Below, piece after piece: positions 26,688-35,638 of a stretch of 64,000 bases of DNA. Where the stretch lies: assembly GCA_022824225.1 (NCBI GenBank), contig JAJEAH010000005.1, positions 1 through 64,000 of the forward strand, written 5' to 3'. The notes below the pieces were generated by a model. That model saw nothing but the letters and a program-made list of their open reading frames with translations. It was not told the origin of the DNA and did no database searches. The DNA comes from Chloroflexota bacterium (GTDB lineage: Bacteria; Chloroflexota; UBA11872; VXOZ01). Position 1 is the stretch's first letter; each line of letters opens with the position of its first letter. The position numbers and the translations under genes are program-made.

Positions 26688-27415
26688 CAGTCGCTGTACC
26701 CCCGCAACGAATCGAACGGCCCCGCCGGATACGTGCCGCGCAGCATGCGCAGCGTGTCCAGGCCTTTCTGGGAATCGCTGGCCAGGCGCTCCGGCAGCGA
26801 ATTGGCCACGCGCTGCTTGAAGAGCCAGTAGAGGAATTCCTTCCGCTCCGTGAGGGTCATGACGCCGCTCACGGGCCGCCCCCGCTCGGCGCTGTAGTCA
26901 TGCAGGAGTTCGCGTTCGTTCTTGCCATACAGGCGCGTGTAGTGGCTCTCCGGATCACGGCGGTCGCGGGTGACGCCGTAATTCGTGGCCTTGAGCAGCT
27001 CTTCTTCCACGGCGTGGAGCAAGACTTCCTCCAGCACTACGCCGTAGAAGTAGCTCAGGTAAGCACGGTATTTCTCCGCGCCCAACAAGTGCGCGAATTC
27101 AGTGTCCGAATACGTATACGGTGGGCGGGCGTAGAAGAAGAGCGCTTCATATTCCTCTTGCGGCAGCAGGTGGCCGAAGTCCCAGCAGATGCGTTCCATG
27201 ACCAGCAGCAGGTCCAGCGCCTCGCCGGCAATGACGTAGCGAAAGTAGCGTCCGCCATAACACTCCTCGTCGCGGTCCCAAAGTTGCACGGCCCCAAGCA
27301 GCGCGGCGTACCAGTGCTCGCCTGCGCTGAGCGCATCGAGAAACGCGTGCACGGCTGGCGATTGGTCCGTCAGCAGCGCTGAATCGACTTCTTGGGGTGT
27401 GACGAGGGTTGGCAT
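26687..27415 (-). CDS. Hypothetical helical protein
   Basis: A 242-aa mainly helical soluble protein that I cannot place. Features are HWYAALLGAVQLWDRDEE, an ERICWDFGHLLPQEEYEALFF run and a C-terminal FKQRVANSLPERLASDSQKG. Several conserved Trp/Tyr/Glu suggest a buried ligand or metal site, but no known motif. Start chosen at the ATG before PTLVTPQ. It heads a coupled unit with the 84-aa membrane protein. Confidence 0.65.
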   Translation of the reverse strand: MPTLVTPQEVDSALLTDQSPAVHAFLDALSAGEHWYAALLGAVQLWDRDEECYGGRYFRYVIAGEALDLLLVMERICWDFGHLLPQEEYEALFFYARPPYTYSDTEFAHLLGAEKYRAYLSYFYGVVLEEVLLHAVEEELLKATNYGVTRDRRDPESHYTRLYGKNERELLHDYSAERGRPVSGVMTLTERKEFLYWLFKQRVANSLPERLASDSQKGLDTLRMLRGTYPAGPFDSLRGYSD

Positions 27416-27891
27416 GGCAATCACCACGGGGGCGCAGAGGTAGAATCCCACACGCCCATTATACTTACCACCACCCACGCATGACTACTAGGTTGGCATG
27501 CGTGTCCAACTATGTAGAGAAGCTTCGCGGCGGTCATGGCGGGCAACGGGAGAGGAACCCACGGCAAAGAGCCTGGCTGCGCACCTGTGGCCGGAAGTGA
27601 TCGGGCAGGGATGGTTCGGAAGCCAATCCAGCCACCGTTCGTGCTGAGCCTGTCGAAGCACAGGTCGGATCGCAAGTGAGACAAACACCGTTCGTGCTGA
27701 GCACTTCGGCGAGCTCAGTACAGGCCAGTCGAAGCACAGCCGGACCGCGAGGAAAACAGCGCAGCCAATTTGCAAAACGCGGCGTCACACCGTGCGCGAA
27801 TTGGTATCATGGGAGGCGGACGACCTTTCAGCGCCAACAAGCCCATTCACACGCGGAATTCATCTATCCTCAGCCAGGAGCAGCAAAACCG
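27416..27891. repeat. Intergenic region with R2 repeats
   Basis: R2 copies lie near 27635-27663 and 27687-27738. No gene is supported in the rest. Confidence 0.6.
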
Positions 27892-28182
27892 GTGCCAGTG
27901 TATCGTCTGGACTATACTAATTCAGGGAGCGCGCCACAGCGGATCACTGTGAACGGCGATACCGTGGTGCACCGCATACCCCCCGGCGGCAGGAAATCCG
28001 TGCCGATGGAGTTGGACGACGCCGTGGCAATTCTGACGTTGAGCGGTGAAGACGCCGCGCCAGCGTATGCCGGGACCGTCATCGGCCAGTCCGGCGGCAT
28101 CTTTCTCGAGTTGCGCCCGGCCGACGACCCCGCGGCCGTTCCCCAGCGCATCCGGTTGCAGACCCGCCGCCGCCTGCTCTAG
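27892..28182 (+). CDS. Small beta-rich hypothetical protein
   Basis: A 96-aa protein beginning with GTG, with AGGAG about 11 nt upstream. It alternates short strands (VYRLDYTNSG, ITVNGDTVVHRIPPGGRKSV, AILTLSG) with a Gly/Ser loop, suggesting a small beta-sandwich. The reading frame continues upstream through a repeat, which I exclude. No family recognised. Confidence 0.45.
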   Translation: MPVYRLDYTNSGSAPQRITVNGDTVVHRIPPGGRKSVPMELDDAVAILTLSGEDAAPAYAGTVIGQSGGIFLELRPADDPAAVPQRIRLQTRRRLL

Positions 28183-28596
28183 CCGCACTGCTGCCGCGCC
28201 AATCGGGCGCGGCTCGACCTCCGGGCAGCCTCTATCGCCGTCTCGCTGCCGAGACGCTAAGTCGCGCGCGCCTGCGGCGAGCCGTTGGTGAGTCGCCGCC
28301 GCGTGGCGCTAGGCGCAGTCGGCGTTTTGCGCGGCTCTCAGTCTGTAGTCGTCAGGTTAGCCGCGCCTGGCGGGCTTCCCGCTGCGGGAGTTCCGTAGCA
28401 ACCGGAAGCCCAATCTGAAGAGAATTGCAACGGCGCCTGTTGCCAGATCGATGGACCTTGCGCCCGTCTTGCCGACCGAAGCCCGCCCCGACGCACTGTG
28501 ACCGGCTCGAGCGCGACGTCCTCACCGTACAGATCGCTGCAGCATTTCCGCGCAAGGGATCGGCGCCTCTGCTACCGCCAACGGGATGCCGGAATT
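28183..28596. other. Intergenic region between convergent genes
   Basis: About 410 nt with no supported gene. Several short GC-rich inverted repeats are present but none is followed by a T-run on either strand. Confidence 0.45.
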
Positions 28597-29268
28597 CTAG
28601 CAGATGCTTGCGTTCGGGAGTTCGACAAGGCTGGACAACACGGCTCTGCGCGCATAGGGGTCGAAGGCCGCGCGGGGCGTAACGCCGCTCAGCACGGCGA
28701 AGAAAGCTGTCCCGGCGCGCTGAGCAGCCTTGGCGTCGGTCACGCTGTCGCCCACGTAACAGGTGCCCGCCGGCACGCTGCCCAGCGCCGCCATGGCCGT
28801 GAACAGCCCTTCGGGATCGGGCTTGGCCGCAAGCACGTCTTCTCTGCCCACAATTACGTCGAATGCCGCGCGCAGGTCTTCCCGTTCCAACACCTGCTCG
28901 ATGCGGTAGCGAAACTTGGAGGAAACAACGCCCAGGGCCAGCCCGCGCCGCTTAAGAGTCTCCACCGCTGCGGCCACGCCCGGCAAGATAGCGGTGCGGT
29001 CCGCCATGACGGCATCCGCCTGTTGGATGAAGAGACGGTCGAAATCGCTGCTTGCGGCCGCAAACCGGTCTGCCGGAACGTGCGATCCGGCCAGCCGGAC
29101 GAAAGTATCTGCCAGCGGAAGTCCGATGGTCCGGCGAATGGCGTCCGGCGCAGCCGGGGGCAACCCCAGCGCCTGCAACGCAAAATTCGCGGAGGCAATC
29201 ACGCCGGGAGAGGAATCCGCCAGCGTGTAGTCGAAGTCGAAGAGGATCGTGCGCAGTTGAGAAGGCAC
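28597..29268 (-). CDS. HAD-superfamily phosphatase (phosphoglycolate phosphatase-like)
   Basis: A 223-aa haloacid-dehalogenase hydrolase. Motif I FDFDYTLADS has the nucleophile D11 and acid D13; motif II VVSSKF; motif III Lys in AAKPDPEG; motif IV YVGDSVTDAKAA. The cap helical region (residues about 20-85) is the C1 type used by phosphoglycolate phosphatases and PpaX pyrophosphatases. GTG is the likely start, without a strong ribosome site. It stands apart from the PIN operon downstream. Confidence 0.85.
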   Translation of the reverse strand: MPSQLRTILFDFDYTLADSSPGVIASANFALQALGLPPAAPDAIRRTIGLPLADTFVRLAGSHVPADRFAAASSDFDRLFIQQADAVMADRTAILPGVAAAVETLKRRGLALGVVSSKFRYRIEQVLEREDLRAAFDVIVGREDVLAAKPDPEGLFTAMAALGSVPAGTCYVGDSVTDAKAAQRAGTAFFAVLSGVTPRAAFDPYARRAVLSSLVELPNASIC

Positions 29269-29319
29269 AGCATCTATGCGGGAGTTGCTGGTGTTCGAGA
29301 GAGCCTACGCGTAGACCGC

Positions 29320-29895
29320 TTAAGTCCCTGTACTGGTAAGGTGAACGATCTCAAGTTTGCTGGACGACACCCCTTCAGCTCGCTTGAAGTCAGAGTCGGC
29401 AGTTACGTATGTCCCCGCATGTGCCTCGGCTAGTGCAAGGTGAAGCGCATCATCAGGGGTAAAATCAAAGTCGCGCATGTACCGGATTGCCGCTGCGGTC
29501 ATTGCTGGAGCGAAGGTCGTGCTATCCGGCACAACGTCCACCGGATGACCGGCTCCTTGCCAGTCGTGGACTACTCGCGCGACGCCTTCAATCCACTGAC
29601 CATGGTTTTGGAAGGCTGCCGCTCTATGCTTGCGATATGCGCTCCTTGAGAAGCGGGAGCCGGGGCGTTGCCTGTTTATCCTGCGGTAAGATTCCCTAAA
29701 CATACCCCACCAAGCCTCCTGCAATGAGATCATGGATACAAGGATTGGCACGCCAGCCATGAGCATGTCCCCAACAACGACTCGACAACTCTTGTAGAGG
29801 TGGTGGCTGCTTGCAGCGTATCCAACAAGCACGTTTGCGTCTACGTAGACGGGAGCATCAAATGTATGGCCTGGCTGCCAGCACGTTACGAGCAT
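29320..29895 (-). CDS. PIN-domain protein, last gene of a three-gene operon
   Basis: A 191-aa PIN-domain protein. Acid positions are D19 in VYVDANVLVGY, the Glu of SMISLQEAWWGM, and two Asp in FTPDDALHLALA and VTADSDFKRA. The middle carries a long basic insert (SYRRINRQRPGSRFSRSAYRKHR), unusual for small VapC toxins. Its ATG follows the stop of the 116-aa gene by one nucleotide. It is likely an RNase. Confidence 0.78.
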   Translation of the reverse strand: MLVTCWQPGHTFDAPVYVDANVLVGYAASSHHLYKSCRVVVGDMLMAGVPILVSMISLQEAWWGMFRESYRRINRQRPGSRFSRSAYRKHRAAAFQNHGQWIEGVARVVHDWQGAGHPVDVVPDSTTFAPAMTAAAIRYMRDFDFTPDDALHLALAEAHAGTYVTADSDFKRAEGVSSSKLEIVHLTSTGT

Positions 29896-29896
29896 T

Positions 29897-30247
29897 CTAG
29901 AGGTCCGGAAGCGTGGTAAGTTCCACGACGTCTAGGCCAGGCGAACCGGGAACAACACCCATGTGCCGCACAAACGCGGTGAATAACTCCGGCGACATGC
30001 GTTGGCGATAGTATTCAAGGTCTATTTCACCAAAGCGCCGCTGGTATTCAGATTTCTTCACAAAGTAGTTGGGGGCAACGTAGACCCAGGGCTCTTCGCC
30101 CCTGGTATCGCCTTCCTGCGATTCTGAGATTCCCAACAATCGCTTAATCCAGTCAATCTCTTCCTCGCCTGAAGGTCTGGGAGAAAAGAAACTTCCCGGA
30201 TTGCCCCTCTGTTCTCTGTCTAGCTGCAACACAGAGTCAGTAGACAT
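29897..30247 (-). CDS. Hypothetical protein upstream of PIN gene
   Basis: A 116-aa protein with no family I recognise. The N-terminus is charged, followed by EEEIDWIKRLLGISES, VYVAPNYFVKKSEYQRRFG and YRQRMSPELFTAFVRHMG. Its ATG overlaps the upstream stop (TGATG). Position between a large unknown protein and a PIN RNase suggests an antitoxin or adaptor. Confidence 0.65.
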   Translation of the reverse strand: MSTDSVLQLDREQRGNPGSFFSPRPSGEEEIDWIKRLLGISESQEGDTRGEEPWVYVAPNYFVKKSEYQRRFGEIDLEYYRQRMSPELFTAFVRHMGVVPGSPGLDVVELTTLPDL

Positions 30248-30924
30248 CACTCACCTACAATTCGGCTGATATCAGACTGCACCAGTTGTATTGCGGAATC
30301 TTGCCATGAGCCGGCATCTGAAAGGACACTTTCAAGTTCCTGAGAGCTGTATGCCATCTCAACATTCCACTGTACGCCCAAACCCATATAGAGAAAGCAC
30401 TCGGGTATGGATTCTCGCTCCCAGCGGAGGAAAGTCGTTTGTAGTTGCCGAGGTTCCATGGGGCCCAATTGAACATGCCTACTCACATGACCTTCGTCCT
30501 GGTCGATGGTTAAGCCTAGATCCGTTGCGCCCTCCATAAGGGCGGTATCTTGGAAAAACGCCCGCTGAAACTGCGAGCAGAGCTCGCGAAACGACAGGGC
30601 ATAGGGCTCAATGAAGATGGAGTCTATGCGCACTCTTTGTAAGGTTGGGAATGTAGAAGCTTCATCCAGGTCTGAGAACGCCGCCAGGGCGCTATGTATA
30701 GTTTCCTCGCTAGACTTGGGTCCTTCCTGCTCGAAAGTGAACCCATGCATTTGAAAGCCGATCCGCTGCTTCTTCTCCTCATTCTCGAAATGCGTCGCTT
30801 CGCCCTTAAGTTCAGCACTCTCATCGCCGCTTGCTACGCGGGACAACTCACGTACTTCCTGCCAAGGCCGCAAAGCCTCCGCAAACTCCACCCGGATGGC
30901 TGTCCTCACGAGGTCTACAGACAT
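30247..30924 (-). CDS. Hypothetical protein heading a PIN operon
   Basis: A 225-aa soluble protein with ALRPWQEVRELSR, an AELKGEATHFENEEKKQRIGFQMHG beta region and a C-terminal LQTTFLRWERESIPECFLYMGLGV strand-turn. It loosely resembles the TIGR04255 group of uncharacterised proteins found near accessory loci, but the match is by impression only. Lower GC than housekeeping neighbours. Confidence 0.65.
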   Translation of the reverse strand: MSVDLVRTAIRVEFAEALRPWQEVRELSRVASGDESAELKGEATHFENEEKKQRIGFQMHGFTFEQEGPKSSEETIHSALAAFSDLDEASTFPTLQRVRIDSIFIEPYALSFRELCSQFQRAFFQDTALMEGATDLGLTIDQDEGHVSRHVQLGPMEPRQLQTTFLRWERESIPECFLYMGLGVQWNVEMAYSSQELESVLSDAGSWQDSAIQLVQSDISRIVGE

Positions 30925-31299
30925 GGTGTGCTCGCGATCGACATGTCAACTTGCATGGGTGCCAATCAATGAGATCGACTACGGCATAGGCCAATTATAC
31001 TAGTATGGCGCAGTGCAAAAAGCAATTGGGAAAACAGCAAGAGTATTTGAGCAAGGCAAGTAACGTCTGCAGTTACAGTTCAAGTCACCTTGATACAGTC
31101 TTGCTTGACGTGCATTGGCAATTGCGGAGGCGAAGAAGTGAGTTTGGGACGTTAATAAAAGAAGGCTTACGCAGCCAAGACCGAGGTTCCTTTAGTGCAG
31201 TACCCGCGGTAAGGATGCCCAAAGTATGGAAGACCTAGTCCGCAAAGGAGAGCGCGAAAATAGCCTGACGTGCTATGTTTGCTAGTTCGTGGGGGTGGC
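30925..31299. other. AT-richer intergenic region
   Basis: A 375-nt gap with lower GC than the surroundings. A 77-codon ORF (31005-31238, plus) is present but has no recognisable features. The promoter of the PIN operon should lie near 30930-31000. Confidence 0.5.
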
Positions 31300-32622
31300 C
31301 TATTCGGCGTTGAGCTGCATTTGGATGGCCTCTTGGGTGTCTTTGGCCGCCTGCTGGGCGGTTGCTTGGCCCGTAAGGACGGGAAAGACCAGCGAGGCCA
31401 ACATGAGGAAGGCGAGCCATTCCGGCGCGTCGGCGTCGATGTACTGGCTCTGCTCCATGCTTTCCAGGAGCACGAGCGAGTCGTTCACCGTCAGCGTCTG
31501 GTGAATGGAGCGCAGAGTCTCCGGGTCCATGCGGATGGCCGGCATGCTCAGCACCAGGGAAGCCGCCTCCAGGAGCGGGTCCAAAATCTCGTAGGCAGCG
31601 TCCGCCTGGGCGCTTTCCTGCGCCACGCCCGCCATGTGCGCCACCATGCCCCACGTCGCCGCGTCACTGCCGCGCGGCACCGACACGAGTTCCAGAGAGG
31701 CGCGTCCGCTGCCCCGCCAGTAGACTTCCGCGTTGACCATGCCGCCGGTCATAGCTATTTGACCATTCAGGATCATCGTCTGCGCCCTGTTGGTCAGATT
31801 GAGGGTGAGGTTGTCGGCGCGGTAGTCGACCACGCTCAGGGGCGGGGCCACCTCATGCCGCAAGATGAGGTCCGCCTGATACTGCAAGGCGCTGATGACG
31901 CCCGCATGGGTGACGTCCCAGTTGCGGTCCTGAAAGAGGGTGCTGCCCTCCTGCCAGGCCAGGGCAAAGAACGGGGGGATGAGCGGCGCTTGCAACGCAC
32001 CCCACACGCGCGGCGTCGCCGTCGGGTCATCCAGCGCTTGGGCCAGCGTCAAGAAAGCCTGCCAATTCCAGTCTTCGGCAGGCAACGGGACATTGGCGCG
32101 CGCAAAGAGCGCCGGATTGTACATGATCGTACAGACCGACGCCGCCAGGGGGAGCGCGTGCAGCGTGCCGCGATAGGCGCCGCTACTCAGGATGTGCGGC
32201 CAGAAATCATCCGTAGAAAAGTCAATATCCCGCCGCGTAAACTCGCCGAGGTCGCGTGTCACGCCTTGCCCTGCCAACGTGGGCAACGCGAATTGGTCCA
32301 TCCAGATGAGATCGGTGTTCGTGCCGGCGGCCGCAAGCGCGGCAACCGCTTCCGAATACGTTTGACCGCCGGTTGGCCGCAGCGGGACCGCTTGCACCGT
32401 GTACTGTCCGGCGAACGTCTCTTCGCCCAACACCGCCGTCATTTCGCGGGTCTGGCCGCTGGAGGCATCGGGCAGGATCAGCGATAATTCGACTGGGCCA
32501 CTGGTGGGCTCTGTGAGCCTCGCGGGTTCTTCTTCTTCTGAATCGTCGCCCGCGAACGGCCCACACGCCGCAACTACGGCGGGAACGAACGACGCGAGGA
32601 GTAGCAAGTTTCGGCGTGTCAC
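31300..32622 (-). CDS. Extracellular solute-binding lipoprotein (family 1 type), orphan
   Basis: A 440-aa binding protein. The GTG start is preceded by GGAGG. The N-terminus TRRNLLLLASFVPAVVAAC has a twin-Arg and lipobox with C20. The body resembles sugar-type family 1 proteins (WDVTHAGVISALQYQADL, LILPDASSGQTREM) but is divergent. The in-frame extension up to 32802 is rejected because it is Arg/Pro-rich with no ribosome site. No permease or ATPase is adjacent. Confidence 0.8.
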   Translation of the reverse strand: MTRRNLLLLASFVPAVVAACGPFAGDDSEEEEPARLTEPTSGPVELSLILPDASSGQTREMTAVLGEETFAGQYTVQAVPLRPTGGQTYSEAVAALAAAGTNTDLIWMDQFALPTLAGQGVTRDLGEFTRRDIDFSTDDFWPHILSSGAYRGTLHALPLAASVCTIMYNPALFARANVPLPAEDWNWQAFLTLAQALDDPTATPRVWGALQAPLIPPFFALAWQEGSTLFQDRNWDVTHAGVISALQYQADLILRHEVAPPLSVVDYRADNLTLNLTNRAQTMILNGQIAMTGGMVNAEVYWRGSGRASLELVSVPRGSDAATWGMVAHMAGVAQESAQADAAYEILDPLLEAASLVLSMPAIRMDPETLRSIHQTLTVNDSLVLLESMEQSQYIDADAPEWLAFLMLASLVFPVLTGQATAQQAAKDTQEAIQMQLNAE

Positions 32623-32987
32623 TGTTAGATTGCCTCCGGGAAACCGGATGCGTCCGGCACTCGCGCCGCTGCTCTCGTGCGTTGCGGCGAGCAATCGCGG
32701 CGGTCTACCCCCACGCCATCCCTCGTACACATGTCTGCGCGCTGTGCTCCTTGTGCCAAGACAATCTTTGGGTTCGCCAGTGCACCTTGCAAGCGGTGCC
32801 ACTCTCTAGCATGCTGCACAAAGCTGGGAATTTCCTGAGATTTTGCTGTCCCTCTCTGCGGCGGCCGCTCGCTTTTCTGCCGCCACGGCCCCCTGCCGCC
32901 GGTAGTTGGGGCGATACGGAGGACGTGGACGCTGCATCGTTCCTATGGTATCACGGCAGCGCGCCCGCATGTCCACGTTGCGGCAGT
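32623..32987. other. Intergenic region between SBP gene and purD
   Basis: About 365 nt without a supported gene. No repeat of the named families is visible. It contains the promoter of the binding-protein gene. Confidence 0.4.
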
Positions 32988-34247
32988 TTACACCTCGCGC
33001 TGTGCGATGTCGTGCCGGAAGTAGGCATTGGGGAAGGTGATCCGCGCGATGTTGCTATAGGCGCGGCGCCTCGCCTCGGGCACGTTGGCGCCCCGGCCGA
33101 CGGCGATGAGCACGCGACCCCCGGCGGTGACAACCTCGTTTCCGTCTTGCTCCGTGCCCGCGTGAAAGAGCAGCGCGTCATCGTCCAGCGCGTCCAAGCC
33201 CGCAAGCGGATGGCCGGTAGCATACGAGCCGGGATAGCCGCCGGAGGCAAGCACCACGCCGCACGTGGCGGCGGGATCCCACGTGACGTCCACGTCCGGC
33301 AGCCGGCCCGCCATTGCGGCCCGAAACACGGCGACCAGGTCGGCCTGCAGGCGGGGCAGGATGAGTTGCGCTTCGGGATCGCCGAGGCGCACGTTGAATT
33401 CCACGATGCGCGGCCCGTCGTTGGTCAACATGAGCTGGCCGTAGAGCACACCCACGTACGGGTGTCCTTCCTGCGCCATGAGCGCAATCGTGCGCTCCAT
33501 GATTTCGTGGTGGATGAAGTCCAGGGTCTCCGGGTCCACAAAGGGAGCGGGAGAGTAACCGCCCATGCCGCCGGTGTTGGGGCCTACATCGCCGTCGTAG
33601 GCGCGCTTGTAGTCGCAGGCGGTGGCGAGGGGCGTAATGTGCGTGCCGTCGGCAAAGGCGAAGACCGAGATTTCGGGGCCGCGCAGGCACTCCTCGATGA
33701 CGATGCGATCGCCGGCTGCGCCGTACGCGCGGTCGGCCATGATGGCGTCCAGCGCCTGCAGCGCTTCGTCACGCGAGGCGCAGACGAATACGCCCTTGCC
33801 GGCGGTTAGGCCGTCGGGCTTGAGCACGATGGGCAGGGGCGCGTGGTCGAGATAGGACGCCGCCGCATCCCGCTCCTCGAACACGGCAAAGTCCGCCGTG
33901 GGCAGCCCGTGCCGCCGCATGAACTCTTTGGCCCAGACCTTGCTCCACTCCAGCTTCGCCGCCGCCCGCGTGGGGCCGAAGGCGGTCTGACCACAGGCTT
34001 GCAAGGCATCAACCGCGCCGAGGGCCAGGGGATCGTCTTGGGCCACTACCGTGAGGTCTATGGCATTCCCCTGTACCCAGGCGACCAATGCATCGATATC
34101 CGTGGCCGCGATAGGCACGTTCTCGCCCAAAGCCGCTGTGCCGGCATTGCCCGGCGCGACGAAGAGCGTCGGCTGGATTGGGCTCTGCGCGCACTTCCAC
34201 GCAATCGCGTGCTCGCGTCCGCCGCCGCCGACGATCAGAATGCGCAT
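32988..34247 (-). CDS. purD: Phosphoribosylamine-glycine ligase PurD
   Basis: A 419-aa ATP-grasp ligase of purine synthesis. The N-terminus MRILIVGGGGREHAIAW is diagnostic, followed by APGNAGTAALGEN. The ATP-grasp domain has LKPDGLTAGKGVFV, CDYKRAYDGDVGPNTGGMGGYSPAP and the C-terminal metal region IVEFNVRLGDPEAQLILP. The usual GPExPL motif is altered to AQDDPL. It begins 7 nt after the stop of the retropepsin-like gene, so it is cotranscribed with that cassette. Confidence 0.95.
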   Translation of the reverse strand: MRILIVGGGGREHAIAWKCAQSPIQPTLFVAPGNAGTAALGENVPIAATDIDALVAWVQGNAIDLTVVAQDDPLALGAVDALQACGQTAFGPTRAAAKLEWSKVWAKEFMRRHGLPTADFAVFEERDAAASYLDHAPLPIVLKPDGLTAGKGVFVCASRDEALQALDAIMADRAYGAAGDRIVIEECLRGPEISVFAFADGTHITPLATACDYKRAYDGDVGPNTGGMGGYSPAPFVDPETLDFIHHEIMERTIALMAQEGHPYVGVLYGQLMLTNDGPRIVEFNVRLGDPEAQLILPRLQADLVAVFRAAMAGRLPDVDVTWDPAATCGVVLASGGYPGSYATGHPLAGLDALDDDALLFHAGTEQDGNEVVTAGGRVLIAVGRGANVPEARRRAYSNIARITFPNAYFRHDIAQREV

Positions 34248-34254
34248 AGACCGT

Positions 34255-34638
34255 TCACTCCAACGCTAGCAGTCCTGCGCGAAAGTCCACGACCAGGCGA
34301 TTCCCGCGCAGGAAATCCAAGCCCAACACGCCGTCTATGGCGGCGCGCGATGGCAGCGTGTGGTAGAGCACGCGCATGTTGGTCGCCGCTTTCCCTAGCG
34401 CCTCGATCTTCGCCACACGCAACAAGGGAACGGACAGTGCGCCACTGCCGGTTGTGATGCGCGCCCGTTCTCCCAGTGCCGCAGGATCGTATCCCAGGGA
34501 TCGTGCTACTTCCCTACTTACGATCGTCCTCGTGGCGCCGGTATCGAGCACGAGATCGACGGTCTCACGACTGTCACGACCATGTATCCGAGCCGGAACG
34601 ATAATCAGATGGCCGTGCGGATCGAACCGAAAGCTCAT
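34255..34638 (-). CDS. Retropepsin-like aspartic protease, copy 1
   Basis: A 127-aa protein with the aspartic-protease signature LVLDTGATRT (D32-T-G) and the partner motif IDGVLGLDFLRGNRLVVDF. This is the single-domain retropepsin fold, active as a dimer. It overlaps the small upstream gene by 4 nt (ATGA) and lies 7 nt before purD. An almost identical layout recurs at 35017-35400. Substrate is unknown; the paired small protein may be its target or regulator. Confidence 0.85.
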   Translation of the reverse strand: MSFRFDPHGHLIIVPARIHGRDSRETVDLVLDTGATRTIVSREVARSLGYDPAALGERARITTGSGALSVPLLRVAKIEALGKAATNMRVLYHTLPSRAAIDGVLGLDFLRGNRLVVDFRAGLLALE

Positions 34639-34886
34639 ATTAGGAATTCGACATCATCCGGAAATGCGCCAAAGTAATGCACGGCGACTTCACTGGGCTC
34701 GCGGCCTCCCCCTCGCAGCCGCCACAGTGCCTCATAGACGGCGACCCGGTCCTCGTCGTGCGCGAGCACGGTGCCGCGGATCACCTCATTCATCGGCGTG
34801 AGGTCGGGCTCGCCGATCAGCACCCATTCCCCGTCGAACGCCGCTTCCATTTCCGCGTAGGTCATGACTTCCGCTTGCGTTTTCAT
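34635..34886 (-). CDS. Small protein paired with retropepsin, copy 1
   Basis: An 83-aa acidic protein with MTYAEMEAAFDGEWVLIGEP and LTPMNEVIRGTVLAHDED, ending in FGAFPDDVEFLI. Its first 45 residues are nearly identical to the copy at 35402-35638. AGGAG precedes the ATG. Family unknown. The longer ATG at 35009 runs through a purD remnant. Confidence 0.8.
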   Translation of the reverse strand: MKTQAEVMTYAEMEAAFDGEWVLIGEPDLTPMNEVIRGTVLAHDEDRVAVYEALWRLRGGGREPSEVAVHYFGAFPDDVEFLI

Positions 34887-34930
34887 AGCATTTGCGCTCC
34901 TGTATCCTTCCCTAGATGGTAGCAGATAGC

Positions 34931-35009
34931 CCACACCCTGAGGCGACTGCCGCGCCCACGGCCAAGCAGTTGCTAACTCCCGTTCGCCGCCAGTCATCAG
35001 GATGCGCAT
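34931..35009 (-). pseudogene. Truncated 5' end of purD
   Basis: About 26 codons beginning MRILMTGGERELATAW and continuing AxQSP match the start of the intact purD (MRILIVGGGGREHAIAW, AQSP). The remnant ATG lies 7 nt past the stop of the second retropepsin gene, the same spacing as for the intact purD. It shows that the tandem duplication included the start of purD. Confidence 0.75.
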
Positions 35010-35016
35010 ATGCCCT

Positions 35017-35400
35017 TTACTCCAGCGCTAGTAGGCCTGCAAGAAAGTCAATCACCAAGCACTCACCGCGCAAGAAGTCCAAGCCCAATACGCCGTCTAC
35101 CGTAGCGCTAGGAGGCAAATTGTGACAGAGGATCGGGAAGTCAGCTTCAATCTTACCCAATGCGTGGATGCTCCCGAGTCGAACCTCAAGCACGGATTCT
35201 ATGCCGCTTCCGGTCGTAATCTCCGCCGGTTCCCCCACTTCATCCAGCTCTAGACCTGCGTATTCGAGCGCACTTTGGTTGATAACTGATGTAGTCGCCC
35301 CGGTATCAAGCGCAAGCTCAACTATCACTTCTCGTTGCGGGCCGCCCAGCGTGACTGGAATGATGATGAGCCCACCGTGGGGATTGAAGGGGACTGCCAT
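35017..35400 (-). CDS. Retropepsin-like aspartic protease, copy 2
   Basis: A 127-aa paralogue of the gene at 34255, same length, with ALDTGATTS (D32-T-G) and VDGVLGLDFLRGECLVIDF. It starts one nt after the stop of its small partner (TAA-T-ATG). Identity is high in the catalytic blocks and lower between them, so both copies seem to be under selection. N-terminal PHGGLIIIP matches PHGHLIIVP in copy 1. Confidence 0.85.
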   Translation of the reverse strand: MAVPFNPHGGLIIIPVTLGGPQREVIVELALDTGATTSVINQSALEYAGLELDEVGEPAEITTGSGIESVLEVRLGSIHALGKIEADFPILCHNLPPSATVDGVLGLDFLRGECLVIDFLAGLLALE

Positions 35401-35401
35401 A

Positions 35402-35638
35402 TTACAAGAGAAAGTCAATATCTGTGAGGCGACTTCCCATGTAGAGAATTGCTACCCGATCTATGCTTCGCTGCATCGCATCGCAGTACACTTCATCCCG
35501 ATTCTTGCTGTGGAAGAGCACGGTGCCGCGAATTACCTCATTCATCGGCGTGAGGTCGGGTTCGCCAATCAGCACCCACTCCCCATCGAACGCCGCTTCC
35601 ATCTCCGCGTAGGTCATTATGGTTGCTTGCGTCTTCAT
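35402..35638 (-). CDS. Small protein paired with retropepsin, copy 2
   Basis: A 78-aa paralogue of the gene at 34635, beginning MKTQATIMTYAEMEAAFDGEW. The C-terminal part diverges (CDAMQRSIDRVAILYMGSRL). GGAGG lies about 10 nt upstream. It heads the operon: small-2, retropepsin-2, purD remnant, small-1, retropepsin-1, purD. Confidence 0.8.
   Translation of the reverse strand: MKTQATIMTYAEMEAAFDGEWVLIGEPDLTPMNEVIRGTVLFHSKNRDEVYCDAMQRSIDRVAILYMGSRLTDIDFLL

Noticed and set aside
31005-31238. 77-codon plus-strand ORF in AT-richer gap
   Set aside because: No Shine-Dalgarno, no recognisable motif; left as intergenic.
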